Below the pieces are notes generated by a model. The model worked only from the letters and a program-made list of their open reading frames with translations, had not been told where the DNA came from and did not search any database. From CBDCFL01 sp965216135 (GTDB lineage: Bacteria; Pseudomonadota; Alphaproteobacteria; Rhodobacterales; Rhodobacteraceae): 64,000 nucleotides of DNA. Position 1 is the first letter of the stretch; each line of letters opens with the position of its first letter. Of the stretch, positions 1 to 9,290 are shown piece by piece. Position numbers and translations under genes: made by a program. The stretch spans positions 424,511 through 488,510 of the forward strand of contig CBDCFL010000022.1 in assembly GCA_965216135.1 (NCBI GenBank), read 5' to 3'.

Positions 1-704
1 GAAAAAAATGGGGGCGAAAGCAGGACTGGTATCATGGCTACCTCGACGCGATCGTCCAGCGTGACGTTCGCGATGTGGCCCAGATCGAACAACTTGCCAT
101 CATGCCGAAGCTGCTGGCGGTCCTCGCGGAGCATTCCGGCCAACTGGTCAACTACACCGGCATCGGCAAGGCCTCTCGGCCTCAATCATGTGACCACCCA
201 GAAATATGTACGTGTTTTCGAAAGCCTTTTCCTCGTGCACACCCTGCAACCATGGTTCACCAATCGGCTGAAGCGGATGACGAAATCACCCAAACTGCAC
301 TTCCTCGACGCGGGACTACTCCGCGGCGATGCGCGACGTTTCTCCGGATGTGGTCGGAAAGGACAAGACATCCTTCGGTCCGATCCTTGAAACCTTCGTG
401 TTTAGCGAACTTCGCAAGATCGCATCCTGGAGCGAGCAGAGGTGCTCGTTCTCGCATTTCCGGGACAAGGACAAGAACGAGGTCGATATCGTATTGGAGA
501 ACCGGCGTGGAGAGATCGTCGGCGTCGAAGTCCAGTCTTCAGCTACGGTTTCCGCCGGTGATTTCTCCGGGATGCGTAAGCTTGCTGAAGCGTGCGGAAA
601 GAAGTTCGTTCAAGGCCTGATTCTTTACGACCACGATCGGGGTCGTTCCCTTCGCAGACAACATGTTTGCTGCCCCGCTCTCGAGCTTGTGGAGCGCGTC
701 ATGA
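1..704 (+). pseudogene. DUF4143-type AAA ATPase, C-terminal part, three frameshifts, cut by window edge
   Basis: Three reading frames join into one DUF4143 (AAA_14/DUF4143 ATPase) C-terminus. Frame 3 runs from base 3 to about 180 (DWYHGYLDAIVQRDVRDVAQ), frame 1 from about 180 to 324 (TTQKYVRVFESLFLVHTLQP, FLDAGLL) and frame 2 from about 325 to 640 (ILETFVFSELRKIASW, DKDKNEVDIVLENRRGEIVG). A further shift into frame 3 gives the usual ending (VPFADNMFAAPLSSLWSAS) and a stop at 702-704. The N-terminal Walker ATPase lies beyond the left edge. These proteins are P-loop ATPases with a C-terminal nuclease-like fold and no settled cellular role. With three shifts this copy is not functional. It overlaps the next gene by ATGA, so the pair was once an operon. 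Confidence 0.8.
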
Positions 705-1020
705 GCCTGGTGGAGGAACAATGCGTCGAGGATCTTGCCGACCTCCTCTATAAATTTCTGCCCGGAAGCGAGAACTCCCGGACCGCGTTCCCCGCTTGCC
801 GCGGCCAAAGTCCAAACGGAAGACTTTTGGATTGGGGGGCAGCAAGCGTCCTGCAATTGTCCACCTCCTGTCGTCGACCCTCAGCCAGCGGCGCCTACAA
901 TTTCGCGCCGCTCATTCTCGCGCGTTGTTCGGCAGTCAATGACCTGGCGTCGTTGGTAAGGGCGAGCCGTTGACACGTAACGAAGTTGAGCAGCTGAACG
1001 AGCCACTGCAGCGATTGTCC
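701..1020 (+). pseudogene. frameshifted gene of unknown function, translationally coupled to the DUF4143 gene
   Basis: ATG at 701 overlaps the stop of the DUF4143 gene (ATGA). The translation begins MSLVEEQCVEDLADLLYKFL and continues through frameshifts: PLAAAKVQTEDFWIGG in a second frame, SKRPAIVHLLSSTL in a third, then GKGEPLTRNEVEQLNE. Each stretch ends where a single-base change would join it to the next, which is the signature of a decayed gene rather than chance open frame. I do not recognise a named family. The acidic N-terminus and the coupling suggest a partner of the ATPase. It is fused at about 1020-1035 to an IS3 integrase scrap, so its 3' end is lost. Confidence 0.5.
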
Positions 1021-1080
1021 TTGAACGGGCGCAGCTACAAGATGCTGACCGTTCTGGATGAATATACCCGGCAGGCATCT
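1021..1080 (+). pseudogene. IS3-family integrase-core scrap
   Basis: The segment reads GRSYKMLTVLDEYTRQA, which is the region around the second catalytic aspartate of IS3/IS481-type rve integrase domains (LxxxDEYTR). It stops abruptly at 1080 where the left end of another IS3 element begins. Only about 20 codons survive. Confidence 0.6.
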
Positions 1081-1130
1081 TGAACCGCCCCGGGTTTACC
1101 GGAGAGTAAAACTCTCCAAAGGTGGACCCT

Positions 1131-1445
1131 ATGACACAGAGAAAATATACCCCGACATACACGGCTGAATTTCGTGAGCGCGGCATACGGCTTTTCAGAG
1201 AAAACCGCAGCAATTATTCCAGCGACAATGCTGCCTACAAGGCGATTGCGTCCAAACTTGGCTGTTCGCCGGACAGTCTACGTGCTTGGTGCCAGCAGGT
1301 AGAACGCGATGCTGGGATGCGCGATGGTTTGAACAGCGAAGAGAAAGCGCGGCTGAAAGCATTGGAGCGAGAGGTTCGGGAACTACGCCAAGCCAACGAG
1401 ATACTGAAGAAAGGCGTCCGCGTATTTCGCCCCTCCTCTCGGTGA
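1131..1445 (+). CDS. IS3-family transposase OrfA (HTH)
   Basis: OrfA of the IS3 element, about 104 residues from ATG at 1131 (a GTG at 1122 is also possible). It has the N-terminal helix-turn-helix of IS3 OrfA (AAYKAIASKLGCSPDSLRAW) and the coiled-coil stretch EEKARLKALEREVRELRQAN that drives OrfAB assembly. The usual ending EILRKASAYFA is replaced by EILKKGVRVFRPSSR, so the normal frameshift window into OrfB is altered. The partner orfB is truncated, so the element cannot move on its own. Confidence 0.8.
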   Translation: MTQRKYTPTYTAEFRERGIRLFRENRSNYSSDNAAYKAIASKLGCSPDSLRAWCQQVERDAGMRDGLNSEEKARLKALEREVRELRQANEILKKGVRVFRPSSR

Positions 1446-1500
1446 TTGCAGGGCAATCACCCGCCGGGCAATGGGACGGAGCTCAACCGCCCATTCAAGC

Positions 1501-1715
1501 GATGACCAGGTTCATAGAAGATCACCGTGCAGTTTTTGGTGTCGGGCCGATCTGCAGGGTTCTGCCGATTGCACCAGCAACGTATTACGCGCGGGCAGCG
1601 ATTATGCTCGATCCTGAATTGGCGTCTGATCGTGCCAAAAGTGATGTGATTGATTGCGAGGATATCAAGCGCATTCATAAGGCAAGCGGTCAGCGTTACG
1701 GTGCCCGCAAAAATC
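1501..1715 (+). pseudogene. IS3-family OrfB N-terminal fragment
   Basis: MTRFIEDHRAVFGVGPICRV followed by LPIAPATYYARAA is the standard N-terminus of IS3-group OrfB (HTH_21 region upstream of the rve domain). The protein is cut after about 70 residues at QRYGARK, before the DDE core. Confidence 0.75.
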
Positions 1716-1834
1716 TGGTATGCTGGGTCCCGTCTGCATAAAGGTACGTGAAGGCGACATAGGTTTTAGCCTGTCTGAAGGTTTGTTTCGTGCTCATTTC
1801 TGAGGTTGTTTGATGCGATCTGTTGGGAAATATC

Positions 1835-2004
1835 TGTGAATCCCGGGAGCAATACTGGGCCACAGAAACGGTCGAATAATCTGACTGTCGCGGAGTAAAA
1901 CTCCGCCATTCTGACGCCTGAGGCAAACGAGCTGAGGGCGGGGAGATGTATTCTGTGGAATTGTACAGCCGGGTGCGGCGTGCGTGTCATGTCGGTGGGG
2001 TGAG
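1835..2004 (+). mobile_element. IS21 (type A) left-end remnant
   Basis: TGTGAATCCCGGGAGCAATA at 1835, through an ATG at 1946 (MYSVELYSRVRRACHV), is nearly identical to the left end of the type A IS21 element at 37021 and to the one ending at 33423. After about 20 codons of istA it is replaced at 2005 by the terminus of another IS21 element, so this is an end remnant with a later insertion at its edge. Confidence 0.75.
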
Positions 2005-2090
2005 TGTCAACGGCGGAGCAAAATTAGTCCACCCGGGCGGAGCAAAACCAGTCCACTTGACGTTATGCGGTACGCGGTGTTGGGGGTTGT

Positions 2091-2184
2091 CCCGGTAGTC
2101 CACAGGAGGGACCCGCGCTGCTTCGTGCAGCGCTTGCGTTACGCGGAGCGAAGCAGCGCGGGAGGGTCCTGTGGACCCACCGGG
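2091..2184. repeat. long imperfect hairpin downstream of istB
   Basis: Arms at 2098-2125 and 2149-2176 pair over 24 of 28 positions (core GTCCACAGGA and CGCGCTGCTTCG). Outer CCCGGT/ACCGGG extends the stem to about 2091 and 2184. It lies 20 bp downstream of the istB stop, outside the genes but inside the element, so it could act as a terminator or an mRNA 3' shield. Confidence 0.7.
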
Positions 2185-2203
2185 TCAACCATTGCACCGG
2201 CGG

Positions 2204-2976
2204 TTAAGCAGGTATTTTTGGGGATTTCCGCCGTTTTTGGCTCTGGTCGGGACGATAGCTCTCGCCGTTCATCTCCAGGATATGGACATGGTGGGTGAGG
2301 CGGTCCAGCAAAGCCCCGGTCAGGCGTTCCGAGCCGAATATCTCCGTCCACTCATCGAACGGCAAGTTGGAGGTCACCAGGACCGAGCCCCGCTCGTAGC
2401 GCTGGCTGAAGACTTCGAACAGCAGCTCGGCGCCGGTCTTCGAGAGCGGCACGAAGCCGAGTTCGTCGATGATCAGAAGGTGATACTTTGCCAGTTGCTT
2501 CTGCAGGCGCAACAGGCGTTTTTCATCCCTGGCCTCCATCAGTTCATGAACCAGGGCAGCGGCCGTGAGGAAGCCGACGGAGAGCCCCTTTTGGCAGGCC
2601 GCCAGACCGAGACCGAGGGCGATATGGGTCTTGCCGGTTCCTGCTGTTGCCGAGCGCGATGATATTCTCACGACGCTCGATGTATTCACAACGCGCCAGT
2701 TCCAGAACCATCATCTTGTTGAGCGATGGCGAGGGCTTTGAAGTCGAAGCTGTCCAAGCTTTTGACGGCGGGGAACCTGGCCTGTCTGATCCGCCGCTCG
2801 ACCATGCGGCGCTCACGGTCGATCAGTTCCAACTCGGTCAGACGGACAAGATACCGCACATGGCCGGCGCCCTCGGTGGCGCATTGGCGGGCCAGCTTGT
2901 CGTATTCGCGCAGGAACGTCGGCAGTTTCAGGGTCTTGAGGTGATGGGCCAGCAACACTTGCGGCGTATCGGTCAT
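2204..2976 (-). pseudogene. istB: IstB ATPase of IS21 type E, two frameshifts
   Basis: Starts at ATG 2976 (MTDTPQVLLAHHLKTLKLPT), four bases into the end of istA. The IstB_N helical region runs to about base 2735, the frame then shifts (MMVLELARCEYIERRENII) and shifts again near 2640 into the AAA+ core. That core shows Walker A GTGKTHIA, Walker B LLIIDELGF, and sensor VTSNLPFDEW with the ending RLTHHVHILEMNGESY. IstB is the AAA+ helper that selects the target for IstA. Two frameshifts make it inactive. Confidence 0.85.
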
Positions 2977-4471
2977 GACGCGCCTCCACCCAACAAGCTC
3001 ATATAACTGGCGGCGGCCGTGGTCGCCACGTTGGCCCGAGGCAGGTAGGGATAGATATCCAGGTCGAGTTTGGGCGGGCGTCGCTCGATACGGCACAGCA
3101 CAAGGTGTTTGACGGCGTCGTAGCCGATCGCACCCAGGCGCAGGGCGTCCTTCACCGCGCCGTGAAGCACCTCGAGATCGAAGGTCTCCACAAGCCGAAG
3201 AACCTGGACGTATTCCCGCTTGCCGGCCTTGCCCATGCGCGCCTCCAGGAGACGGCGCAGGGTTGGGAAGGCATCAGGCAGTTCCCATCCGGCAAGCGGC
3301 GCGGCCTGATCCAGGGCACCGATCTTGTGCTCCAGCAAAGGCAGGTAGTGGATCGGATCGAAGACCATATCTTCCCGGTCGTAGGAACGGGGGTGTCGGG
3401 CAATGATCCCGGCGCCGCAACCGATAACCACCTCGTGGACATAGCCACGGATCCAGACTTCCTGATGGCCGTAGGCGACGGGCACGGAATAGTCATTCGT
3501 CCGGTAGCGCACCAGGGACAGCGAGTTGACCCGCGTGCCCTGCTTGTCGCACGCGTCGAACGGTGCCGGCAGTGGCCTCTTCAACGCTTCGCGGTCACGC
3601 ACAAACCGTTCGCCGATGCTCTCGCGGTGGCCGCGCAGGACGTTGCCTTGCCGGTAGCGGCATTGCTCTTCCAGGTGGCCATTGAAGGCGTCCCAGCTCG
3701 CGAACCGGGGAAGCGGCGTCATGAAGTTCCGCCGGGCATAGCCGACCACCCCCTCCACATTGCCTTTGTCGTTCCCCTTGCCGGGACGGCCGTAGCGGTC
3801 CTCGAAGAGGTAATGGGACTGCAGCCCGCTGAACGCCCGCGTTCGTTGCCGCGTGCCATCTGACAAGATGCGCGACACCAGACACTTGTCGTTGTCGTAA
3901 AGAATCGATTGGGGAACGCCGCCGAAAAAAACAAAGGCTCTGTTGTGCCCGTCCAGCCAGGCCTCCGTCGTCGCCGCCGGGTAGGCCGCAACGAAGCAGG
4001 CATCGCTGTGGGGAAGTGTCATGACGAAAAAATGCGCCCGATACCTGACGCCGGCGATGATCGCATCCGCCTCGCCAAAGTCCGCTTGAGCATGGCCCGG
4101 AGGATGTGACAACGGCACAAACATCTCACGCCGACGAAGGCGCCGTTCCCGAACGTAATCCTTCACGATGGTCTCTTTGCCCGTGAAGCCATGTTCGTCG
4201 CGAAGGCGCTCGAATATACGCTTCGCCGTGTGGTGCTGCTTACGGTGAACCGTTCGGTCCTCCTCCAGAATACGGTCGATGATATCCGTGAAGGGGCCAG
4301 TTTCGGGCGTTTCGGTGGCTGGCGTCGCCGATATCCCGGCGGTTCCGAATGCCGCAGCATCTTCCTCACCGTCTCGCGCGCAATGCCAAACCGACTTGCC
4401 GCCTCTCGCTGGCTCAGACCATCAACATGGCAGGCCAGCCGAACGCGCAGATATAGGTCCACGGTGTACAT
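2973..4471 (-). pseudogene. istA: IstA transposase of IS21 type E, one frameshift
   Basis: Starts at ATG 4471 (MYTVDLYLRVRLACHVDG) with the N-terminal HTH (SQREAASRFGIARETVRKML). A one-base shift at about 4305 (LAPSRISS in one frame, PFTDIIDRILEEDRTV in the other) breaks the frame. The remainder holds the DDE integrase core (HAQADFGEADAI, SILYDNDKC, KGNVEGVVGY) and the C-terminal DNA-binding part ending YMSLLGGGAS. The single frameshift is the only obvious lesion, so this copy has decayed less than its istB. Confidence 0.85.
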
Positions 4472-4701
4472 CCTCCCGCCTTCCATCTCAAAAAAGATCG
4501 AAGGCTACAGGTGGCAGAGTTTTACTCCGCCCGCAGCTGGGAAATCCCGCCGCTTCCGTGGACTAATTTGTCACCGCCGTTCTCAGTTCTGTGGGCCATG
4601 TTCCTTTTGCTTTCTATATGGGGATTGTTTATCTTTGTTTGTGATATGAGATAAGGAACACTTTCAATGGCCAAATATTACAAGACGGATCAAGTGGAAA
4701 C

Positions 4702-5313
4702 ATGCTGATCGGCTATGCTCGCGTCTCGAAAGCAGACGGTAGCCAGTCGCTCGACTTGCAACACGATGCGCTGACCTCAGACGGCGTTGAGGTTGCGAAC
4801 TGCTATTCGGATCGTGCGTCGGGCAAAAAGGATGTCCGCCCAGGACTTGAGGCATGCCTAAAAGCTTTACGAGAAGGCGATACCCTTGTGATTTGGAAAT
4901 TGGATCGCCTAGGGCGCAGTCTGCATCACCTCGTCAACACGGTGAATGATCTTTCTGAACGCGGCGTGGGTCTCAAGGTATTAACAGGAACGGGCGCACA
5001 AATTGACACAACAACCTCGGCAGGTCGCTTATCATTCGGTATATTTGTAGCCTTGGCGGATTTTGAAAGTGATCTGATCCGCGAACGCACAATGGCCGGA
5101 TTAGCCGCCGCCCGTGCTCGAGGTCGAAAAGGTGGCCGCAAATTCGCTCTTTCAAAAACACAGGTTCGGATGGCCCAAGTAGCAATGGCCAATCGGGATA
5201 CATCTGTTGCGGACCTTTGCAAGGAGCTGGGCGTGAAACCCGTCACGCTATACAGATACGTCGATCCAAATGGGAATTTGAGAGACTACGGAAAACGGGT
5301 CCTAAGCCCTTAG
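4702..5313 (+). CDS. serine recombinase (resolvase/invertase family)
   Basis: Full-length small serine recombinase of 203 residues. The catalytic domain begins MLIGYARVSKADGSQSLDLQ with the nucleophilic serine at position 9. It carries the arginine motif KLDRLGRSLHHL, the helix GIFVALADFESDLIRERT, the linker GLAAARARGRKGGR and a C-terminal HTH (TSVADLCKELGVKPVTLYRY). Enzymes of this family resolve cointegrates or invert DNA between paired short sites. It is intact, sits between an IS21 and an IS6 tail, and has no transposase partner nearby, so it is probably the survivor of a Tn3-like or plasmid resolution module. The 116 bp upstream contain TTATCT/AGATAA arms (4629-4655) that could be part of its recombination site; that is a guess. 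Confidence 0.92.
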   Translation: MLIGYARVSKADGSQSLDLQHDALTSDGVEVANCYSDRASGKKDVRPGLEACLKALREGDTLVIWKLDRLGRSLHHLVNTVNDLSERGVGLKVLTGTGAQIDTTTSAGRLSFGIFVALADFESDLIRERTMAGLAAARARGRKGGRKFALSKTQVRMAQVAMANRDTSVADLCKELGVKPVTLYRYVDPNGNLRDYGKRVLSP

Positions 5314-5343
5314 CGTAGGATTTAACACTCAGCCGGAACAGAC

Positions 5344-5652
5344 CCCAATAAGGTGGTGACCGATAAACTGCCATCTTACGGGGCAGCATTGCGTGATCTC
5401 AACATGACGGGGAAACACGTTACCGGCGGACGGAGCAACAATCGGGCGGAGAATTCGCACCTGCCGGTTCGACAACGAGAACGCAGGATGCAGGGCTTCA
5501 AGTCATCAGGATCGGCGCAAAGGTTTCTCTCCACCCACGCCGCCATCTACAACACCTTCAATGTCCAACGTCATCTGATCACTCGCAAGACAATGCGCCA
5601 ATTCCGCGGTGACGCGATGAACACGTGGCGGACCGTGACCGCTGCTGCTTGA
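5344..5652 (+). pseudogene. IS6-family transposase, C-terminal fragment
   Basis: VVTDKLPSYGAALRDL contains the second DDE aspartate of IS6/IS26 transposases. It is followed by NNRAENSHLPVRQRERRMQG with the catalytic glutamate and the standard tail SAQRFLSTHAAIYNTFNVQR and MRQFRGDAMNTWRTVTAA. The N-terminal half is missing: the homology starts at about 5344, straight after the recombinase gene. Confidence 0.85.
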
Positions 5653-5856
5653 GCCGCTCAGTTCAGACGTTCAACTGCGACCTGCCTTCGTTAAGTTGAC
5701 AGCACCCTCTCGACGTTGCTGCTCTACGGAGACTCGACAAAGTTGCAATGCTTTTTCGAGATTTCCTTGCGGCTCCTGAAACTCCCACTTTCTTGTCGCA
5801 TATTCGGCAAACACTTCCGGATTGTCACACGGAGGCGCGGGCTCATTCCAAGCTAA

Positions 5857-7020
5857 TACCAACGGTCATTGATCAGAACCCATGCGCCCATTTGCGCATG
5901 CCGAGGGACATGATCTTCCATGGTTGGTCGATGAGGTTGTTCCAGGCTTGGCAGCACAGCGCGACGATGTCTTCGTAGGATTTGAAGATCCGGTTCGACA
6001 ACCAGTTGTCGCGCATGAATTGCCAGACATTCTCCACCGGGTTCAACTCGGGCGATCGTGGCGGCAGCGCCAGGACGGTGATGTTGTCGGGGATCGCCAG
6101 CTTGGGCGTCAAGTGCCAACCGGCCTGATCGACGATCAGCACCGCATGGGTGCCGGGATCGACGGCGGCACTGATCTCGATGAGGTGCGCCGCCATGGCG
6201 TCGGTGTCGCACCAGGGCATGACCAGCCCGGCGCCTTTCCCCTTCGCGGGACAGATCGCGCCGAAGATATAGGCCCATTCGGTGCGCTGGTCGCGGGGCG
6301 CCCGCGGGCGCGTACCACGTCTGGCCCATCGGCGTGTGAGCTTATTCTTCTGGCCGATGCGGGCTTCATCTTGCCACCACAGCTCTATCTCGACGCCTTT
6401 CGGGAGCCTCGCCCGGATCTTCGCCAGTTCGCGGGGAAGTTTTTTTTAAAAGCCTCGACGGCCAGCTCGTTTTGCGCGTAGTGGCGCGGCCGCGCCGAGG
6501 TCTTGGCGAAGCCGAGCGCCTTCAACTCGCGCCCGACCGTGGTCTCGTCGAGCGAGATGGCGAACGTCTCCAAGAGCCACCGCGCCAGGTCCTTGCGCCG
6601 CCAGCGCACGACGCCGTCCACCGCCGGGACCGGGCCGGCCTCAACAACCTCCGCCAGTGCGCGGCGGTGATCGGCGTTGAGCTTCGAGGGTGCGCCCGGT
6701 GACTTCCCATCGACCAGCCCGTCCGGTCCGCGGGCGTTGAAGCGCAGCACCCAGTCGCGAATGATCTGCAGACCGACGCCGCCGATCCGCGACGCATCCG
6801 TCCTGCTGCCACCATCGTAGACCTCGGCCAACGCCAGCAGACGACGGCTCTGGGTCGCGTCCCTGGTCCTCTTCGCGAGGCGCCGCAGTGAGACGCTGTC
6901 AAAATCGTTCCGTAAGTCGATAGGCGCTGCCATGGCGAACCTCATTGGTTCACCACATTGAGTCAGAGATCGGACCGCTTGGGAATCCCCAACGTGAGTC
7001 AGGCATTCCGCTCGGTGGTA
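5857..7020 (-). mobile_element. IS630-family element, copy 1 (one-base deletion)
   Basis: 1164 bp, flanked by TAA/TTA at 5854-5856 and 7021-7023. Its ends are TACCACCGAGCGG and TACCAACGGTC. Copies 2 (15566-16730) and 3 (55438-56602) are 1165 bp and almost identical. It lies inside the HEPN-like gene. Confidence 0.92.
5873..6945 (-). pseudogene. IS630 transposase, frameshifted
   Basis: Same 357-residue transposase as the copies at 15641 and 55513, starting at ATG 6945 (MRFAMAAPIDLRND). One G is missing in the GGCGGGG run near 6433, beside a run of eight T, so the frame changes from NFPAELAKIR to NFPANWRRSG and the DDE core (WWQDEARIG, LIVDQAGWH, LNPVENVW) is out of frame. This copy cannot make full-length transposase but could be moved by the intact copies. 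Confidence 0.9.
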
Positions 7021-8040
7021 TAAGTTCAAGAATGATGTAAGCGCAAGACGATAGAGCACAGCAGCATGATCAAATAATGGACGACCGGACTTTGGAGCCT
7101 GTAACGTTTTTATCTCCATAGGATTACCATGCATAAAGGCATTTCTACACAAGTGGATCCGCTGGTAGAGCCAGCAACCCAAATTCTTTCGTACCGTTTG
7201 TTGACGATACTCAATGCGATATCGACGAAACCCCAGTTTTCTATCAGTCCACGGAACATTCTCAAGGAGCTCAAAAACCTTGTTCAGATTTGCTTGACCA
7301 CTAGTACCTGGATGAACGAGAATTTCAAAAGCGGCACTCCATAGTGCAATCGACCTACCGAAGTCATGCAAGACCGCGTCTGCCCCTGCGGGAATAAGAC
7401 AAGCTTGGTTGACCATATTGAGGGAACGAAACAGGGCGACATCCGACCATTCCGGCTGTGCCGACAGATATCGTGCTGTCCACCGGCGCAGGAGCTCCTG
7501 CAATAGAGGCTCATCAAAATCGCGACGCCTCAACGAGCATCGCGACAATTCTGGAGACGAATGACCCGTGAACTGATCAACATTGTGAAGCGCAAGTACT
7601 GCGGGTGTATGGGCGATAATGTGGTCATAGTTCCGATCAATCATCCATGGGTAAATGGAAAGAAAGCTGGAATATCGAAGTCGATCAATTGCGTTATCGT
7701 GAATGACATCCCGGGAGCGAGCAAGTGGCACCGTAGAGGCAACAATCAAATCACGGAAACTAGCAGCCGCATCGGACAGGTTTAGAGGTTCAGGAACGTC
7801 CGTGCGACGGATTATTAGTGTAGGAATAATGCGGTTGTTGTGCGTATCTTGAAATTGATTCAGGAATGTTTCAAAATTGCGATGTTGCCGAACGAGTTCT
7901 TGAACGCGGGCATCTGCAGAAGAAACTAGTGCGAAGGTCTCGCTGTTTACGGGTTTATCTAGGTCTATGTTTGGCAGTGCCCAGATCGGCTCCCAAGTCA
8001 TTTCAATGTTACCTCTATTAGGATAGTGCCAAAAGGGTTA

Positions 8041-8340
8041 ACAGCCCGTTGAAAAAGGCGCTATTGACCGGGCTTCACTCGACGGCGAAACATAACGCGA
8101 CGAAGGCGGTTTCGCCATCCTCCGAGACGATGAGGACCATCTGAGCGACCAGAACGGCTCCAGCTGGCGCAATAAGCACGCAAATACAGCCATATCCGCC
8201 CGCCACGGCCTCCCGCGGGGTGCCGACGCCGATCAGTTTGCGCATCAGGAGACTCAGATTGTGGCCGGCGACATGGAGCAGGTATCGCTTGTGCACGTTC
8301 TCGCGCCCGCGCAGCCATGTCCGGCGCATGCGGTAAAGCT
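8041..8340 (-). pseudogene. IS1182-type transposase, C-terminal fragment with IS end
   Basis: The minus-strand frame at 8075-8340 contains LRGRENVHKRYLLHVAGHNL followed by SLLMRKLIGVGTPR, the C-terminal signature of DDE transposases of the IS1182 group. The terminus CAGCCCGTTGAAAAAGG at about 8041 resembles the IS1182 end. Only about 85 codons remain and the DDE core is missing. It sits directly upstream of the HEPN-like gene and may have removed that gene's own promoter. Confidence 0.6.
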
Positions 8341-8363
8341 GTTCAAACTATAGGACTAAAACA

Positions 8364-8474
8364 ATGTTGGCTTCTTCGCGTAAAGGCATCCCGTTTGTGA
8401 TTGCCGCAGTTTTTTTAATGTCATTACAAGACGCCCTATTCAAGTTGGTTAGCGGCGACATTGTCCTTTGGCAG
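8364..8474 (+). pseudogene. EamA/DMT-family transporter, N-terminal stub
   Basis: ATG at 8364 gives MLASSRKGIPFVIAAVFLMS followed by LQDALFKLVSGDIVLWQ, the first membrane helix of EamA (drug/metabolite transporter) proteins, which usually contains this xDAxxK/VSG pattern. After about 37 codons the sequence passes into a dispersed repeat, joining at the shared string CTTTGGCA. The rest of the transporter is absent from the window. Confidence 0.6.
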
Positions 8475-8755
8475 GTTTGGGCGCTCGTCAAAAACGCCCG
8501 GAACGCAGCCGCCAGGGGCTGGGCGGCTTGAGGGCGATATCGGGGCAATCCCATGGGAAACGCAGGTTGGCTCATCGCGGGCTGTTTTACCAGCTCAGAG
8601 CCGCGCTTCTTCTCGGAACCCGGGTTTTGGTCTCGAAGGGATACTTTGCGCCGCCCCGACCAGGGTGCCGGTTTGGCAGTTTGTGTGATTTCGGCGGTTC
8701 TGGCAGTTTGTACGATTTCGGCGGTTTATGTGATTTTGCAGGATTGGCAGGTTTG
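8466..8755 (+). repeat. dispersed ~290-bp repeat, copy 1
   Basis: Closely matches 40822-41110 in the same orientation, from TTTGGGCGCTCGTCAAA to TGATTTTGCAGGATTGGCAG. Highly similar blocks include GGGCGGCTTGAGGGCGATAT and GGAACCCGGGTTTTGGTCTC. The 3' part is a degenerate short repeat built from GGCAG(T/G)TTGT and GATTTCGGCGGTT units, present in different numbers in the two copies. One frame stays open through both copies and into different downstream sequence. The nature of the repeat is unknown. Confidence 0.75.
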
Positions 8756-9290
8756 TGCGTGTTCCGCTGGAACCGCCGCCGCCACACCGCAACGGCCTTC
8801 GACACCCTGCTCGGCATCGGCACGCGCCTCCGACCCGCCGACTACCGCGACATCGTCGGACAACGCGGCTGATCCCGGCAGGCCGGGCGCCAGCCACCGC
8901 CCGCCCTCCGATCCACCTCAATCAGGGCCGAGTGCCGGCCCTCCAGCCTGCCTGACAGCACTCGAAACCAACTTCCCCAAGTCCAAAAGTTCCCGCACAT
9001 CGCCAGGCACGGTCCAGGAACCGTGCCTGGAACGTAGAAGGCCGATCAACATCTGGTGTGACCGGAAGCAAAGGGAGAAGCCCTTTACCTCAAAGTTCAA
9101 GCTACTTGGGGAATATCAGTATAAGTATTTCACGAACGGGACACTAGCGACATGTCCATCTTGCTTCGCGGGTGGACCGGTTCTACGGTCGCATCGGGAC
9201 AGAGTGCCGCCACGGTCTGGCTGATGCCACGTAATCGAGAACGACCTTCGGGTTGCTATGCCGTCCGTAAAGCTATGAAGGAAACGCATT
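8756..9290. other. no convincing gene
   Basis: An open frame from the repeat continues to a stop at 8870-8872 (FDTLLGIGTRLRPADYRDIV), which could be the tail of a small protein. Nothing else recognisable precedes the ankyrin gene. The stretch 8870-9110 is GC-rich without a supported reading frame. Confidence 0.4.

Larger units (their letters stand above)
1081..1715 (+). mobile_element. IS3-family element, left end intact, right part missing
   Basis: The left end TGAACCGCCCCGGGTTTACC at 1081 is the conserved IS3-group terminus and leads into orfA and the start of orfB. The homology stops near 1715 in the middle of orfB (after QRYGARK), where unrelated DNA begins, so the right half has been deleted. 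Confidence 0.75.
2005..4585 (-). mobile_element. IS21-family element (type E), decayed, complete ends
   Basis: The ends are imperfect inverted repeats: TGTCAACGGCGGAGCAAAAT from 2005 inward and TGAGAACGGCGGTGACAAAT from 4585 inward, both followed by TAGTCCAC. Inside are istA and istB on the minus strand in the usual order with the usual overlap, both frameshifted. No target duplication is visible beside the ends. A long hairpin lies between the istB stop and the left terminus. Confidence 0.85.
5671..8001 (-). pseudogene. HEPN-like protein gene split by IS630
   Basis: A gene starting at ATG 8001 (RBS-like AGAGGT just upstream) runs to 7021, is interrupted by IS630 (5857-7020), and resumes at 5853 to a stop at 5671. 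Removing the IS and one copy of the TTA duplication joins TSFLNL to AWNEPAPPCDNPEVF in frame, giving 387 residues with no other lesion. Near residues 285-300 it has RIHLCRNAFMHGNP, an R-x4-H motif of the kind that forms the RNase site of HEPN domains, preceded by the helix RSIALWSAAFEILVHPG typical of ApeA-like HEPN folds. HEPN RNases are common toxins and abortive-infection effectors. The family assignment rests on this motif and helix pattern only. An IS1182 tail lies about 40 bp upstream. Confidence 0.7.

Noticed and set aside
1713..1796. Minus-strand start MSTKQTFRQAKTYVAFTYLY opposite the IS3 boundary, and its similarity to TATGTCGCCTCACGTACC at 17793
   Set aside because: The stretch is too short to judge. 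The match is about 18 bases with gaps and could be chance, and no gene is supported beyond 28 codons.
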